From assembly GCF_000507845.1 (NCBI RefSeq), contig NZ_KI669455.1:191441-255440 (forward strand): a stretch of 64,000 bases of DNA. Reading direction: 5' to 3'. The notes beneath the pieces were generated by a model. It made no database searches, was not told where the DNA came from, and saw only the letters and a program-made list of their open reading frames with translations. Positions 23,104 to 33,687 of this stretch are shown here, one piece after another. Within the stretch, counting starts at the first letter, position 1, and the number at the start of each line of letters is the position of its first letter. The stretch is from Helicobacter macacae MIT 99-5501 (GTDB lineage: Bacteria > Campylobacterota > Campylobacteria > Campylobacterales > Helicobacteraceae). Both the position numbers and the translations under genes were made by a program.

Positions 23104-25992
23104 TTACCCCCCGATAATATGTCTCACACCTTTAGAATCCGCCTTAGACAAAAAGCCGTCTTTTTCAAGCTGTAATACGATTTTGCGACATTTTGGATAG
23201 CCGCCCAAACCACGCGTTTGTAGATGGGATATGCTAGTCTTGCCATCTTGAAGCATTATGTTTTTTGCTTTTTGCAATAGCTCATCTTCTACGCCGAAGT
23301 CTTCACTTTCATCTACCTCACTTGTATGCGTCCCAATTCCCTCATCTACCTCGCTTAAAAAGCTTGTATCATACTCGGGCTCGCCTTGAGAGCAGATAAA
23401 GCCAACGATAGATTCTATCTCTTCAGGCGTAGCCCACGGCGCGTGTAGTCGTAGCAGTCCCACACCACCCGTAGAAAACAGCATATCGCCATTGCCTAGT
23501 AGATTTTGCGCCCCATCATTATCTAAAATCACCCGAGAATCGATAGACTGCCCCACTCTAAACGCAAGCCTAGCAGGGAAATTTGTCTTAATAAGCCCTG
23601 TTACGACTTCTCGGCTTGGTCGTTGTGTGGCTACGATTAGGTGTAGTCCAGAGGCTCTACCCATCTGTGCCACACGGATAATGGGCATTTCTGCTTCTTT
23701 CCCCCCCGTCATCATTAAGTCTGCTAGCTCATCAATGATTACCACGATAAAGGGGAAAATCTCGCCTCCATTTTGCTTTGCTTTGACATTGTAGTCATCT
23801 ATGGTCTTGGTTTTATACTCACGCATCAAATCATACCTGCGCTCCATTTCGCGCGTGAGGTTGTTTAGCGCAGTGATTGCTTTTGCAGGGTCAGTGATGA
23901 TAGGCGTAAGCAAGTGAGGTATATCCTCATATAGGCTAAATTCCACTCTCTTTGGGTCTATCATTATTAACCGTAGGCTTTGAGGGGAATTGCGATAAAG
24001 TAGTGAGAGTATCATCGCATTTACCCCCACGCTTTTTCCGCTCCCTGTCGTCCCAGCAACAAGCAAATGTGGCAATTTCTTTAAATCCGTTACAAAAGGA
24101 TTGCCAACCAAATCTTTGCCAAGTCCAAGTGCTAGCGGAGAAGCCGTGTTTTTAAAAAGCTCGCTATCTAGCACTTCACGCAGATATATTGTTTCTCTAT
24201 GTGAGTTTGGGACCTCAATTCCCACTGCGTTTTTGCCCGGGATTGGAGCTTGGATACGAATCGCTTTTGCAGAGAGTGCCATAGATATGTCTTTTCTAAG
24301 GGCTTCTATCCTGCTTACCTTGACATTTGCTTCAGGGACAAACTCAAAAGTCGTAACCACAGGTCCTAAATAAAACTGCTCTACATTGCCGTTGATTTTG
24401 AATGTCTTTAGCTTGTGTTCTAAGTCGTGGATTTTTTTATCTATGGTGTCTTCTTCTGGGCTTTGAGTGTTTTTGGGCGGGATAGCTAGGAAGCTAATAT
24501 CAGGCAACGCGTAGTTTTTAGGCTTTTCTAGCGTGCCTTTATCTAGCTCTTTTAGTAGAGTATCGCTTGCCGAGAATGTCTTAGATGGAGTGTGCTTAAA
24601 AGGACTACTTTCATAGTGCGTGGAATCTTTTTGTGGATTTTGCTGCTTTTGGTGGGAATCTTGCGCACTAGATTGCGCTAGATTGGATTGTGCTTGAGAA
24701 CTATCAAAGCCTTGTTTATCATCAAAATCCTGCTTGACAAAATTTTGTGTAGATTCTAGTGTAGTATCGTTTTTATCTTGGTAGTTTAGATTTTGGTTTG
24801 CTAACCCATTTTCGCTCAAATCCTGCCAATATTCCTGTGTAGAATCTTGCTCACAATCCTGCAGGGCATTTTGCGTTAAATATTCTTGCGCTTCCTTATC
24901 AATATGATGATTTTCTGCATAGTGATTTTCGTGATTTTCACCATATTTATTCTCTGATTGATTCTCTGAAGTAGTAGCAAGCCTTGTGTATCGTGGCTGA
25001 AGTGGCTCATTATAGACCTGTGATTGTGCTTCGCGTTTTTTGGCTCGCTCTAGGACTTCGCTAGCATCGATTTCTAGGATTTCGCCCTCCTCGCCCTCCT
25101 CGACAAGTCGCACCATTTTAGCGTATTTTTGCTCTTTGCTTTCTTGGGCTTTTTGCTCTTTGTCTTTATCCTCATAGATGATAGTTACCTGCCTTTCATC
25201 AAATTCTAGCTCCGTGCGATTTGGTTTATTTGGATTTTCATAAATGCTTTGCTCCCAAAAAGGCTCTAAATGATTTTGCAGATTTTGCTTAGAATCTCTA
25301 AAATCCTGCATAGAATTGCTATAAACATTTTGTGTGTGTTGTTGTCGCGTATGATTAGAATCCGCATTATAGGCATTTCTTTGAGTATTTTGCGCACTAC
25401 TTTCTTTTATGGGAGGATTAAAGGCTTTGATACTATCGCTTTGAAAAAACGATGATAAGGCACTCCAAATAGTCTTTAGCCCCTCGCCCAAAAGCGTGAA
25501 GATAGATTTCCCTACACTTACAAAGCCTTTTCCCAAAAACTCAAAAATCGCCCCTAGATTGTCTTTTAGCCAAAAGATTTTATCTGGCATAAGCAAAAGA
25601 ATGCCTACCAAAAAACTCAAAAATGTGGCGATTATCACGCCTAGCACACCCACAAAAGGCGAAATCTGCCTAACGAGTAGCTCACCTGCTTTTCCACCCC
25701 TCTCACTGCCAAATAACGCAAACTGAACCACCAAAATCCCCGCACAAATAAGCAAAATCCCACCAATGACTTTAAGCCTCTTTGGACTTAGGCTAGAGTC
25801 CTTATACACCGCATAAGCAGGGTAAATAAAAAACAACAAATACACATAGCCAAGATAGCCAAACAAACTTAGATTTAGCATAGCAAGCCCCCTACCAAGC
25901 TCGCCCATAAGCCCTCTATCTCCAAAAATCGTAGCAATGGTTAAAACGATAAAAAAAGCACACCAAGCAAAGAATATATATATTTTTTTCAA
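23104..25992 (-). CDS. ftsK: DNA translocase FtsK
   Basis: FtsK pumps DNA during chromosome segregation and couples it to cell division. The 962-residue protein has four N-terminal membrane segments (residues 1-140) and a long Gln/Asn/Ser-rich linker (about 195-500). The motor follows, with Walker A GTTGSGKS at about 646-653, IMIDPKRVEFSLYEDIPHL, Walker B VVIIDELADLMM and VATQRPS. It ends in the gamma winged-helix domain (SISHLQTRGLGGYPKCRKIVLQLEKDGFLS). Translation starts at TTG 25992 with AAAGGG upstream. Confidence 0.95.
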   Translation of the reverse strand: MKKIYIFFAWCAFFIVLTIATIFGDRGLMGELGRGLAMLNLSLFGYLGYVYLLFFIYPAYAVYKDSSLSPKRLKVIGGILLICAGILVVQFALFGSERGGKAGELLVRQISPFVGVLGVIIATFLSFLVGILLLMPDKIFWLKDNLGAIFEFLGKGFVSVGKSIFTLLGEGLKTIWSALSSFFQSDSIKAFNPPIKESSAQNTQRNAYNADSNHTRQQHTQNVYSNSMQDFRDSKQNLQNHLEPFWEQSIYENPNKPNRTELEFDERQVTIIYEDKDKEQKAQESKEQKYAKMVRLVEEGEEGEILEIDASEVLERAKKREAQSQVYNEPLQPRYTRLATTSENQSENKYGENHENHYAENHHIDKEAQEYLTQNALQDCEQDSTQEYWQDLSENGLANQNLNYQDKNDTTLESTQNFVKQDFDDKQGFDSSQAQSNLAQSSAQDSHQKQQNPQKDSTHYESSPFKHTPSKTFSASDTLLKELDKGTLEKPKNYALPDISFLAIPPKNTQSPEEDTIDKKIHDLEHKLKTFKINGNVEQFYLGPVVTTFEFVPEANVKVSRIEALRKDISMALSAKAIRIQAPIPGKNAVGIEVPNSHRETIYLREVLDSELFKNTASPLALGLGKDLVGNPFVTDLKKLPHLLVAGTTGSGKSVGVNAMILSLLYRNSPQSLRLIMIDPKRVEFSLYEDIPHLLTPIITDPAKAITALNNLTREMERRYDLMREYKTKTIDDYNVKAKQNGGEIFPFIVVIIDELADLMMTGGKEAEMPIIRVAQMGRASGLHLIVATQRPSREVVTGLIKTNFPARLAFRVGQSIDSRVILDNDGAQNLLGNGDMLFSTGGVGLLRLHAPWATPEEIESIVGFICSQGEPEYDTSFLSEVDEGIGTHTSEVDESEDFGVEDELLQKAKNIMLQDGKTSISHLQTRGLGGYPKCRKIVLQLEKDGFLSKADSKGVRHIIGG

Positions 25993-26189
25993 TGTTACGC
26001 CCTTTTTTGAGCTTTTTTAAGCAAAATTTCTAAAGAAGTATTATATCATAAGTGCTTTAAAAGTTTCATTTAGGAAAGCCCTTAAACTTTAGCTTGCCAC
26101 TACTTTATGAAGTTGATTTTATAAAGCTAGCTTGCTTAGAAGTGATTTTGGGATTTTTGGAGTTAAAATCAGTCTTTTGGGAGAGCAAA

Positions 26190-27668
26190 ATGCACGGAAA
26201 GATTACTCGCTATTCAATGGCGACAGGCTCAGGCACGGTGATAAATTTTGCAAAAAGGGTGTTTGAGCTACGCGCAGAAAATTGGAGGGATAGGAAATTT
26301 TTGCCCGTTTCGGGTATGTTCGTAGAGTTTCGCGCCGATAGCAATGGACACATTACAGATGCAAAAAGTAGTGAATATCAAGAGTTCGGTCCAGATTCTC
26401 TTGTAACAGAATATGACTTTTGGAGCACTCAAACCGATGTCGAGCTAAACTACAAAGAGCTGTCCATACGCTATCAACAAGCCGAAGAGATATATAAGCA
26501 AACCGACTATCTTAATATGAAAAATGTCGAGCTTACTCAAGGCGTAGAAGAGTGCGTGCGACAATACTACACGCCAGAGACAAACACCATAAAATTTGCC
26601 CTTGCCGATGTCGAGGAGATTCCCCGTGAGGATAGGCTTAATTATATGGCTGTGAAGCGGTTTATGACAAAAGCGATAGATTTTTTGGTATTTTGCGATA
26701 AAAATATCACTCCAGATATGTTTGCAGAGGATTTGCAAAAGCTACGCGGACTAGAGTTTTGCTTCAAAGAGCTAAAGGGCAGAGAAACCCAAAAAAGCGA
26801 AAATATCTACACAGATGTGTTTTTGGAAAAACAGCTACATTTCAATGGAGCAAAAAAGGCGATTTCTGCGATAAAAGAGAGAATGCTTCAGCTTGAAAAC
26901 AAAGTCAAATTTTCCACAAAAGAAGTATATCGACTTCGTAGCGTCATAGAGCGCAACAAAAAAGATACCACCCTCCCACCCAAGCTAGAGAAGCACAAAG
27001 ACATCATCGCAAAATCTGAAGAGGAGATAAAAATCTTTACCGCGTGTAAAGATAGACTCATAAAAGCTACCAAGAGTTTTCAGCAAAACTATGTAGCGGA
27101 TTTCGACAATGAAATAAGAAGACGCAGGGAGGAGCTAACCGATGAGATACGCAACGCACTAAACACTATCGCCACCGTGCTAGATAACAAAATATGGCAA
27201 GCAGGTATGGGCTCAACTTCTGTGCATAGCAATTTTTTCAAGCAGCAAAACATAAATAGTGCTTACTGCACGATGACATTTTATTGGCAATACTTAAAAA
27301 GGCTTGATAAAATGCGACTAAGCGATGCTGAAAAAATGGGATATAACTTTTATGAGCGATACAAAAAAGCTCATCAAAAATTTTTCCTAATCTACACAAC
27401 CGACCCAAGATTGGAAATGTCGCTAAAAACGCAGATAATGTCGATAAACAAGGATTATGAGGTGTTTCCTGTGAAAAGCGATGGGGAGTTTATGTCTCAT
27501 ATCAATAACTACACTTTTGAGAGAGGATATATCGACCATTCTATCCCGCACGGCGACCCAAATGCACTTATCATTGAGGTGCAAAAATCAAGACGCAACA
27601 AAGATGCAAAATTTGTCATCGTAAATGAGGAGCAAGCCGCACAGCTATCAAGAGATTATCGAATGTAG
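26190..27668 (+). CDS. Conserved coiled-coil protein with cold-shock-like N-terminus
   Basis: I do not recognise the family. From ATG 26190 (GGGAG upstream; 32 codons inside the longest frame) the protein has 492 residues. Its first ~65, GKITRYSMATGSGTVIN ... ELRAENW then FLPVSGMFVEF, resemble the OB-fold of cold-shock proteins, suggesting RNA or single-strand DNA binding. A long helical, charged middle (AKKAISAIKERMLQLENKV and RRRREELTDEIRNALNTIA) is likely coiled coil. No membrane segment or signal peptide is visible. It is divergent from ftsK, with 200 bases between. Confidence 0.62.
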   Translation: MHGKITRYSMATGSGTVINFAKRVFELRAENWRDRKFLPVSGMFVEFRADSNGHITDAKSSEYQEFGPDSLVTEYDFWSTQTDVELNYKELSIRYQQAEEIYKQTDYLNMKNVELTQGVEECVRQYYTPETNTIKFALADVEEIPREDRLNYMAVKRFMTKAIDFLVFCDKNITPDMFAEDLQKLRGLEFCFKELKGRETQKSENIYTDVFLEKQLHFNGAKKAISAIKERMLQLENKVKFSTKEVYRLRSVIERNKKDTTLPPKLEKHKDIIAKSEEEIKIFTACKDRLIKATKSFQQNYVADFDNEIRRRREELTDEIRNALNTIATVLDNKIWQAGMGSTSVHSNFFKQQNINSAYCTMTFYWQYLKRLDKMRLSDAEKMGYNFYERYKKAHQKFFLIYTTDPRLEMSLKTQIMSINKDYEVFPVKSDGEFMSHINNYTFERGYIDHSIPHGDPNALIIEVQKSRRNKDAKFVIVNEEQAAQLSRDYRM

Positions 27669-28009
27669 ATTTTAGGCTTTGCTAGATTTTGTTTTTTTAT
27701 TAGCCTTGCATAGCTTGGTGCAAAATCTGCTATTTTTAGAATCTGCCAAAGATATTTCAAGTGTGCGTAATGTGCCAAGTGCGACTTAAAAAGCGTGGTT
27801 TCAAAATTTCAAAAATGCAAAAAGCCATAGAGTTTTTAGGAAATCAGGCTTGAAAGAGAATCAAATTTTTACACAAAACATCTTTCACATATCCCCAAAT
27901 AAATCTAATAAAATCTAGCTTGTTTTTTGCTACTAAAAATTACTAAAAGCCACCTAATCTATTATGGATTTTGTATAGATTTTGCAAATAGCGTTTATAA
28001 AATCCTCGC
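27669..28009. other. Intergenic region, nothing recognised
   Basis: These 341 bases lie between convergent genes. Apart from two copies of the over-represented word (27681-27690 and 27910-27919) I see no gene, hairpin or repeat. Confidence 0.5.
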
Positions 28010-29158
28010 CTAGTAATCTGGCTTAGGAGTTTTTAGCGTGCTAGGTGGCAAGATAGGTTGAGTGATGATGGGGTATTTGCCATTTAGGGATTCAAAAAAC
28101 TTCTCTATCTTGCGTGTATCCTCATCATCAATCTTTATTCCAAGCTGGATTTCCCCCATAGTTTTTATCGCATTTTTTATGTCCCAATACTGCCCATTGT
28201 GAAAATACGGCGCAGTGTGGAGGATATTGCGCAGTGTGGGGACTTTTACCTCGCCGTCTTTATTGCCCTTAAACCCACCTATATGGGCAAATTCATAAGG
28301 TTTTTTGACTTCAAATGGTTGCATTGTCCCCCCTAGATTTATGCCTTTGTGGCAGTTGGTGCAGCCCTTTTCGATAAAAAGGCTTAAGCCCTCTTGCTCC
28401 TCTATGCTTAGTGCTTTTGGATTCCCTCGCAAAAAATCATCATATCTGCTAGGTGTATTTAGCGTCATCTCAAAAAGTGCGATAGTATCAGCGATTAGCT
28501 TAAAATCTATGACTACATTATTTCCATAAGCCGCTCTAAACTCCTTGACATATTCAGGGATTGACTGCAAAGTAACGATAATATCTCGCTCGGTGTTTGC
28601 CATTTCTACGGGATTTTTCATCGGCTCTTGGGCTTGGTGGGATAAATCTTTTACACGACCATTCCAAAAATGCACACGATTAAAGAGGGTGTTAAACACA
28701 GTGGGGGAGTTTAGGTGCTGTGGGTTTGACTGCCATTTATGCCCGATAGCAGCAGGCATAACCTCCGCGCCACCTAGCCCTAGATTATGGCAACTAGCGC
28801 AAGAGATATTGCCCGAGCGAGAAAGTCTAGGCTCAAAAAACAGCTTTTTGCCTAGCTCTATTTGAGTGGGGGTAAATTTGGGCGAATAGTTTTTGATGAT
28901 ATTTTGCTTTTCAATATGTAGCCGTTGATAGTCCTCCAAGTCTTTGCCTTGAGGCATAGGCAAAAGCCCCGCATCTCTAGCATCCTCCATAAGTTCTCTA
29001 GGATTTTGTGCTTGTAGTGTGGTTTGCAGTGGTAGCAAGCATAGCAGTGATAGCATAGCTATGACGCATCTAGCAGTCTTTGTAGCAACGCTTGTAACCC
29101 TTATGGTAGCCCTTATCGACACAGAAAAAAGGTTGGCAAATAAAGTGTGAAATCGCAT
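28010..29158 (-). CDS. Di-haem cytochrome c peroxidase
   Basis: These periplasmic enzymes reduce hydrogen peroxide with electrons from cytochrome c. Two haem sites are present: C120-AS-C123-H124 in NISCASCHNLGLGG and C266-TN-C269-H270 in KGCTNCHKGINLGG. VPTLRNILHTAPYFHNG and SPTVFNTLFNRVHFWNGRV also match the CcpA/MauG family. The signal peptide is long, with a basic region of about 32 residues before MLSLLCLLPLQTTLQA. The AAGGAG supports the first ATG, but the inner M35 is an alternative. Confidence 0.94.
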   Translation of the reverse strand: MRFHTLFANLFSVSIRATIRVTSVATKTARCVIAMLSLLCLLPLQTTLQAQNPRELMEDARDAGLLPMPQGKDLEDYQRLHIEKQNIIKNYSPKFTPTQIELGKKLFFEPRLSRSGNISCASCHNLGLGGAEVMPAAIGHKWQSNPQHLNSPTVFNTLFNRVHFWNGRVKDLSHQAQEPMKNPVEMANTERDIIVTLQSIPEYVKEFRAAYGNNVVIDFKLIADTIALFEMTLNTPSRYDDFLRGNPKALSIEEQEGLSLFIEKGCTNCHKGINLGGTMQPFEVKKPYEFAHIGGFKGNKDGEVKVPTLRNILHTAPYFHNGQYWDIKNAIKTMGEIQLGIKIDDEDTRKIEKFFESLNGKYPIITQPILPPSTLKTPKPDY

Positions 29159-29577
29159 TTTCTCTCCTTGAATAGCAAAATTTACATAAACAAACTAGAT
29201 AAAAATCTCGGGGCAAAATTTTGGCAAAATCTCTAGCTCAAATTCTAGCTTATCAATTTTAGCCAAATTATGATAAAAAGTTTTTTAATCCACATTTTTA
29301 CACACGCTTAAAAAACAAAAATTTTAATAAATTTTTACACTTTTTATAAGATTCTAAAGACTTCTTAAATGAGTTTTTATTATAATGCTAGCGATTGTCA
29401 AAATATAAAAATTACAAGCAAATTTTACAAACAAGATTTATGTAAAAATATGTGAGATATATTTGTGGTTTTGTAATATATTTTTGTCAAAATACACAAT
29501 AGATATTACCCCCTCACAAGCCACATATAAAAAGCACATAAAACAACAAAATTTATATCAAAACAAAGGAGTGTCAA
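29159..29577. other. AT-rich divergent intergenic region
   Basis: About 420 bases between the peroxidase gene (minus) and dnaE (plus) hold no gene. Both promoters should be here; the best visible -10 element is listed separately. Confidence 0.55.
29381..29386 (+). promoter_or_regulatory. Candidate -10 element for dnaE
   Basis: A perfect TATAAT in the context TTTTTATTATAATGCT lies about 190 bases before dnaE. Helicobacter promoters are recognised mainly by such a -10 and upstream A/T periodicity, both present. The distance implies a leader of about 180 bases. Confidence 0.45.
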
Positions 29578-32500
29578 ATGAGCTATACCCACCTACATTT
29601 ACATACCGAGTATTCCCTCCTAGATGGCGCAAACAAGCTAGAAGTCCTAGCCAAAAGACTTAAAGAGCTGGGTATGACTTCTGTTGCGATGACTGACCAC
29701 GGAAATATGTTTGGTGCGATTGATTTTTATACAAAAATGAAAAAATATGGCATAAATCCCATAATAGGTATGGAAGCCTACTTACACAACAACGAAAATC
29801 TAAGCGACAAAGCCACGCCACAGAGATTTCACCTATGCCTTTATGCCAAAAATGAAATAGGGTATAAAAACCTTATGTATCTTAGTTCACAAGCCTTTAT
29901 CAATGGATTTTACTTCTATCCTAGAATCAACAAAAAAATCCTGCGTGAGCGGAGTGAGGGGCTGATTTGCTCAAGTGCGTGCTTGGCTGGAGAAGTGGAT
30001 TGGAATCTAAATTTGAGCGAAAAAAACCTAATGCGTGGCGCGGGTGGCTATGAAGCAGCAAAGGCAGCAGCACTAGAATACAAAGAGATTTTTGGTGATG
30101 ATTTTTACCTAGAGATAATGCGACACGGAATCAAAGCACAAGAAAAAATCGACACACAGATTTTGCAAATCGCAAAAGAATGCGACATAAAAGTTATCGC
30201 CACAAATGATGCGCACTATGCTACCAAAGATGACGCAGATTTCCAAGAAATCATAATGTGTCTAGGAATGGGCAAGACTATGAGTCAGGAGCGAATGAAG
30301 CATACTGTCAAAGAATTTTATGTAAAATCTGCACAAGAAATGGAGCGTATTTTTGCAGATATACCAGAGGCAATAGCAAACACTCAAGAAATCCCAGATA
30401 AATGCAAAGACTTCAAAATCGACTTAAAAGATGATAAGCACAATCCACCCACGCCACCTAGTTTTAAATTTACCAAAGAATACGCCCAAAAAGAGGGGCT
30501 AGATATGCAGAGTGATGAGGAGTATTTCAAATACAAAGCACGAAAAGGACTAGAAGAGCGACTAGCAAATATCCCACAAGAAAAACACCAAAGCTACAAA
30601 GAGCGACTAGAATACGAAATAGACATCATCTCTTCGATGAAATTCCCGGGCTATATGCTTATCGTGTGGGATTTTATCAACTACGCAAAACAGCAGGGAA
30701 TCCCCGTAGGACCGGGTAGAGGAAGTGCCGCTGGAAGTCTTGTGGCGTTTTGCCTGCATATCACTGATATTGACCCGATGAAGTATAATCTCCTCTTTGA
30801 GCGGTTTTTGAATCCAGAGCGCGTAAGTATGCCCGATATTGATACGGATTTTTGTCAGCGCAGACGCCAAGAAGTCATCAAATATATGGTGGATAAATAT
30901 GGCAAATACAATGTCGCTCAAGTCATTACCTTTAACAAAATGCTTGCAAAAGGCGTGATACGCGATGTCGCTCGCGTGCTAGATATGCCATATAAAGATG
31001 CTGATGAGTTTGCAAAACTTATCCCCGAACAGCTTGGAATCACGCTAAAAGGCTATGAAAAAGATGGCAAATTTATTGAGGGGGCGTGGGAGCTAGAGCC
31101 CAAAATCAAAGCCTTAGTCGAGCAAAATCCTCTTGCCAAAAAAGTGTGGGAAAACTCCCTAAAAGTCGAGGGATTCAATCGCAATGCAGGTAGACACGCT
31201 GCTGCTATCGTGCTAGATAGCACTCAAGAGCTGTGGAATAAGATTCCACTTTTTACGCTACTAGATTCTCGTAATAAGAAAAAAAAGAAAAAATCCAAAT
31301 CTAGTGCAAGTCAAACAAGTGAGAACGAAACAAATGAAGATGAAGCAAATCAAAGCGCAGAATCACTAAGCTCAAATAGCCAAGATTTAGCACAATCTAG
31401 CGAGCAAAATCCACAAGCCACAGAGGATAGCTCTCGCGTGATTGTTACGCAGTATTCGATGAAATATCTAGAGCCTGTGGATTTAGTTAAATTTGACTTT
31501 TTGGGGCTAAAAAACTTAACACAGATTGATGACACGCTAAAGCTAATCAAAGAGCGATATGGCAAAAGCATAGATTTCACCCAAGTAGATGTCGATGACA
31601 AAGAGGTGTATAGACTTATCCAAAGTGGCGATACACTCGGTGTTTTCCAAATAGAATCTGGTATGTTTCAGGGGCTATCTCGCAGGCTAAAGCCATCTTG
31701 CTTTGAAGATATTGTCGCTATTATCGCGCTTGGGCGTCCCGGACCTATGGAGTCAGGTATGGTAGATGACTTTGTCAATCGCAAGCACGGACTAGCCCCC
31801 GTAACCTATATGTTTAAAGAGTTAAAGCCGATTTTAGAGCCCACTTATGGGACAATCGTCTATCAAGAGCAAGTTATGCAAATCGTCCAAGTTATCGGTG
31901 GATTTTCACTAGGCGAAGCAGACTTAATCCGCCGCGCTATGGGAAAAAAAGATGAGCAAATAATGGCTGACAATAAAGAAAAATTCGCACAAGGAGCACT
32001 AAAAAACGGACACGATGAGAAAAAAGCCCGCGAGCTGTGGGATTTAATCGTAAAATTTGCAGGCTATGGGTTTAACAAATCTCACTCTGCTGCCTATGCT
32101 ATGCTGACATTTCAAACCGCATATCTAAAGACTTACTATAAGCACGAGTTTATGGCTGCACAGCTCACAGTAGAATCTGACAAAATCACAAAAGTAGCAA
32201 AATATATCCAAGAAACGCGCAATATGAATCTAGAAGTATTGCCTCCCCATATCAATCTATCTGTGGAGTTTTTTGGTGTGGCAGATGTAGCAGTGTCTAA
32301 AGATAATGCCAAATCCACAGAGGCGCAAAATACAGATTCTACCCAAGTGGATTCTAGCATAGAATCTAGTGGGGACTCTAGCCCAAAATCTAGCACTACC
32401 AAAAAAATCATCTTTGGACTTGGCGCGATAAAAGGCGTGGGCAAAGATGTCATAAACGACATTATACAGACGCGCAAAAGTAGTGGGGAGTTTAAAAACT

Positions 32501-33492
32501 TGCAAGATTTTGTCCAAAGAATGGATTTCTCAAAGCTAAATAAACGCTCACTAGAGCCACTTATCAAATCAGGCAGCTTGGATAATCTAGGGTTTAGTCG
32601 TGCGTGTATGATGAAGCATATTGATACGATTTGTGAAATCGGGCGCAACAAACAAAAACTTGAAGAAACTATCGATAGCTCGCTATTTAGCGACTCAAAA
32701 GAGGAGCTATCTGAAGTGATTTTTGACTTTAAGGACATAAAAGAGTTTGACACTAAGACAATGCTTGAGTATGAGTATGAAAGCTTGGGAATCTATATCA
32801 CAGGACACCCACTTGATGAATACGCAAAAGAGATAAAATCCATAAAAAATGTGGTGGGAATCGACAAAATCGAGGAACTAAAAGTAGGCTCTAGCGTTAT
32901 GCTTATCGTAAAGGTAATGAGCGTAGCAAAAAAAGTTGGCAAAAAAAGTGGCAAAATCTATGGTAGCCTAAAAGTGATAGACTTGATGGGCGAAATCGAA
33001 ATCACCATATTTGAGCAAGGACTACTAAAACTTGATATGCTAGATTTAAACAAGCCTGTCGTGCTAAAGGGCAAAATCGAGGAGAGAGAGGAAGAAAACC
33101 AAGTGAGGGTGTTTGATATTTTGCCATTTGAGGAGGCAAAAAAGCAAAGAATCCGCATAGAGTATAAACAGAGAGATGACTATGTGGAAGCAGATGGTCA
33201 GTATATTTCCAAAGAGGATTTCAAAGTAGCAGACATAAAAGACATAGGATTTGGACATGGCTGTCCGCTAGGGCTAGTGCTAAGCAGAGAGGTAAGCCCA
33301 AAACAGCTAGAGAAAATCTCTGCTTCAGCAAAATCAAACGCAGGCGAGCGAGAGCTACACATAATCATCAAAGAGGAGGGGCGACAATATCGATTTAAAA
33401 GCCATTTTCTCGTAAGCGATAGGATAAAAGAAGATGTCTTGGCTATGGAAGAGATAGAGGGTGTGGAGTGGCTAGATTTAGTGGAGGCGTAG
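29578..33492 (+). CDS. dnaE: DNA polymerase III alpha subunit
   Basis: DnaE is the replicative polymerase. The N-terminal PHP domain begins MSYTHLHLHTEYSLLDG with its histidine cluster. The polymerase active site is near residue 420 in SMPDIDTDFCQRRR, with GPGRGSAAGSLVAF just before it. The fingers (GLFQIES-like LGVFQIESGMFQGLSR), the helix-hairpin-helix region (GLGAIKGVGKDVI) and the OB domain follow. At 1304 residues it is longer than usual owing to two low-complexity insertions: Lys/Ser/Glu/Asn/Gln-rich at about 563-620, and Ser/Thr-rich at about 905-940 just before the helix-hairpin-helix. Both lie between conserved blocks. The start has AAAGGAG. Confidence 0.97.
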   Translation: MSYTHLHLHTEYSLLDGANKLEVLAKRLKELGMTSVAMTDHGNMFGAIDFYTKMKKYGINPIIGMEAYLHNNENLSDKATPQRFHLCLYAKNEIGYKNLMYLSSQAFINGFYFYPRINKKILRERSEGLICSSACLAGEVDWNLNLSEKNLMRGAGGYEAAKAAALEYKEIFGDDFYLEIMRHGIKAQEKIDTQILQIAKECDIKVIATNDAHYATKDDADFQEIIMCLGMGKTMSQERMKHTVKEFYVKSAQEMERIFADIPEAIANTQEIPDKCKDFKIDLKDDKHNPPTPPSFKFTKEYAQKEGLDMQSDEEYFKYKARKGLEERLANIPQEKHQSYKERLEYEIDIISSMKFPGYMLIVWDFINYAKQQGIPVGPGRGSAAGSLVAFCLHITDIDPMKYNLLFERFLNPERVSMPDIDTDFCQRRRQEVIKYMVDKYGKYNVAQVITFNKMLAKGVIRDVARVLDMPYKDADEFAKLIPEQLGITLKGYEKDGKFIEGAWELEPKIKALVEQNPLAKKVWENSLKVEGFNRNAGRHAAAIVLDSTQELWNKIPLFTLLDSRNKKKKKKSKSSASQTSENETNEDEANQSAESLSSNSQDLAQSSEQNPQATEDSSRVIVTQYSMKYLEPVDLVKFDFLGLKNLTQIDDTLKLIKERYGKSIDFTQVDVDDKEVYRLIQSGDTLGVFQIESGMFQGLSRRLKPSCFEDIVAIIALGRPGPMESGMVDDFVNRKHGLAPVTYMFKELKPILEPTYGTIVYQEQVMQIVQVIGGFSLGEADLIRRAMGKKDEQIMADNKEKFAQGALKNGHDEKKARELWDLIVKFAGYGFNKSHSAAYAMLTFQTAYLKTYYKHEFMAAQLTVESDKITKVAKYIQETRNMNLEVLPPHINLSVEFFGVADVAVSKDNAKSTEAQNTDSTQVDSSIESSGDSSPKSSTTKKIIFGLGAIKGVGKDVINDIIQTRKSSGEFKNLQDFVQRMDFSKLNKRSLEPLIKSGSLDNLGFSRACMMKHIDTICEIGRNKQKLEETIDSSLFSDSKEELSEVIFDFKDIKEFDTKTMLEYEYESLGIYITGHPLDEYAKEIKSIKNVVGIDKIEELKVGSSVMLIVKVMSVAKKVGKKSGKIYGSLKVIDLMGEIEITIFEQGLLKLDMLDLNKPVVLKGKIEEREEENQVRVFDILPFEEAKKQRIRIEYKQRDDYVEADGQYISKEDFKVADIKDIGFGHGCPLGLVLSREVSPKQLEKISASAKSNAGERELHIIIKEEGRQYRFKSHFLVSDRIKEDVLAMEEIEGVEWLDLVEA

Positions 33493-33687
33493 TATTCATA
33501 TTATTTCTGGTGCTTGCGTGAGTTTTGCGCAGGCTTGTGTAGTTTTGGTGGTTTTTAGCTGTTTTTTGCGTGCTAGGTTTGGAATGCTTCTTGCTACTTT
33601 GATAGTTAGTAAATTTTGAATTTAGCGGATTTTGGGATTTGGTTAGCAAATCTCAAAAGATTCAAAAACCACATAAAGGAGTATAGT

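Noticed and set aside
32136..32753. 205-codon frame antisense to dnaE
   Set aside because: Fully inside dnaE, Ser/Leu-rich mirror of its codons, no initiation site.
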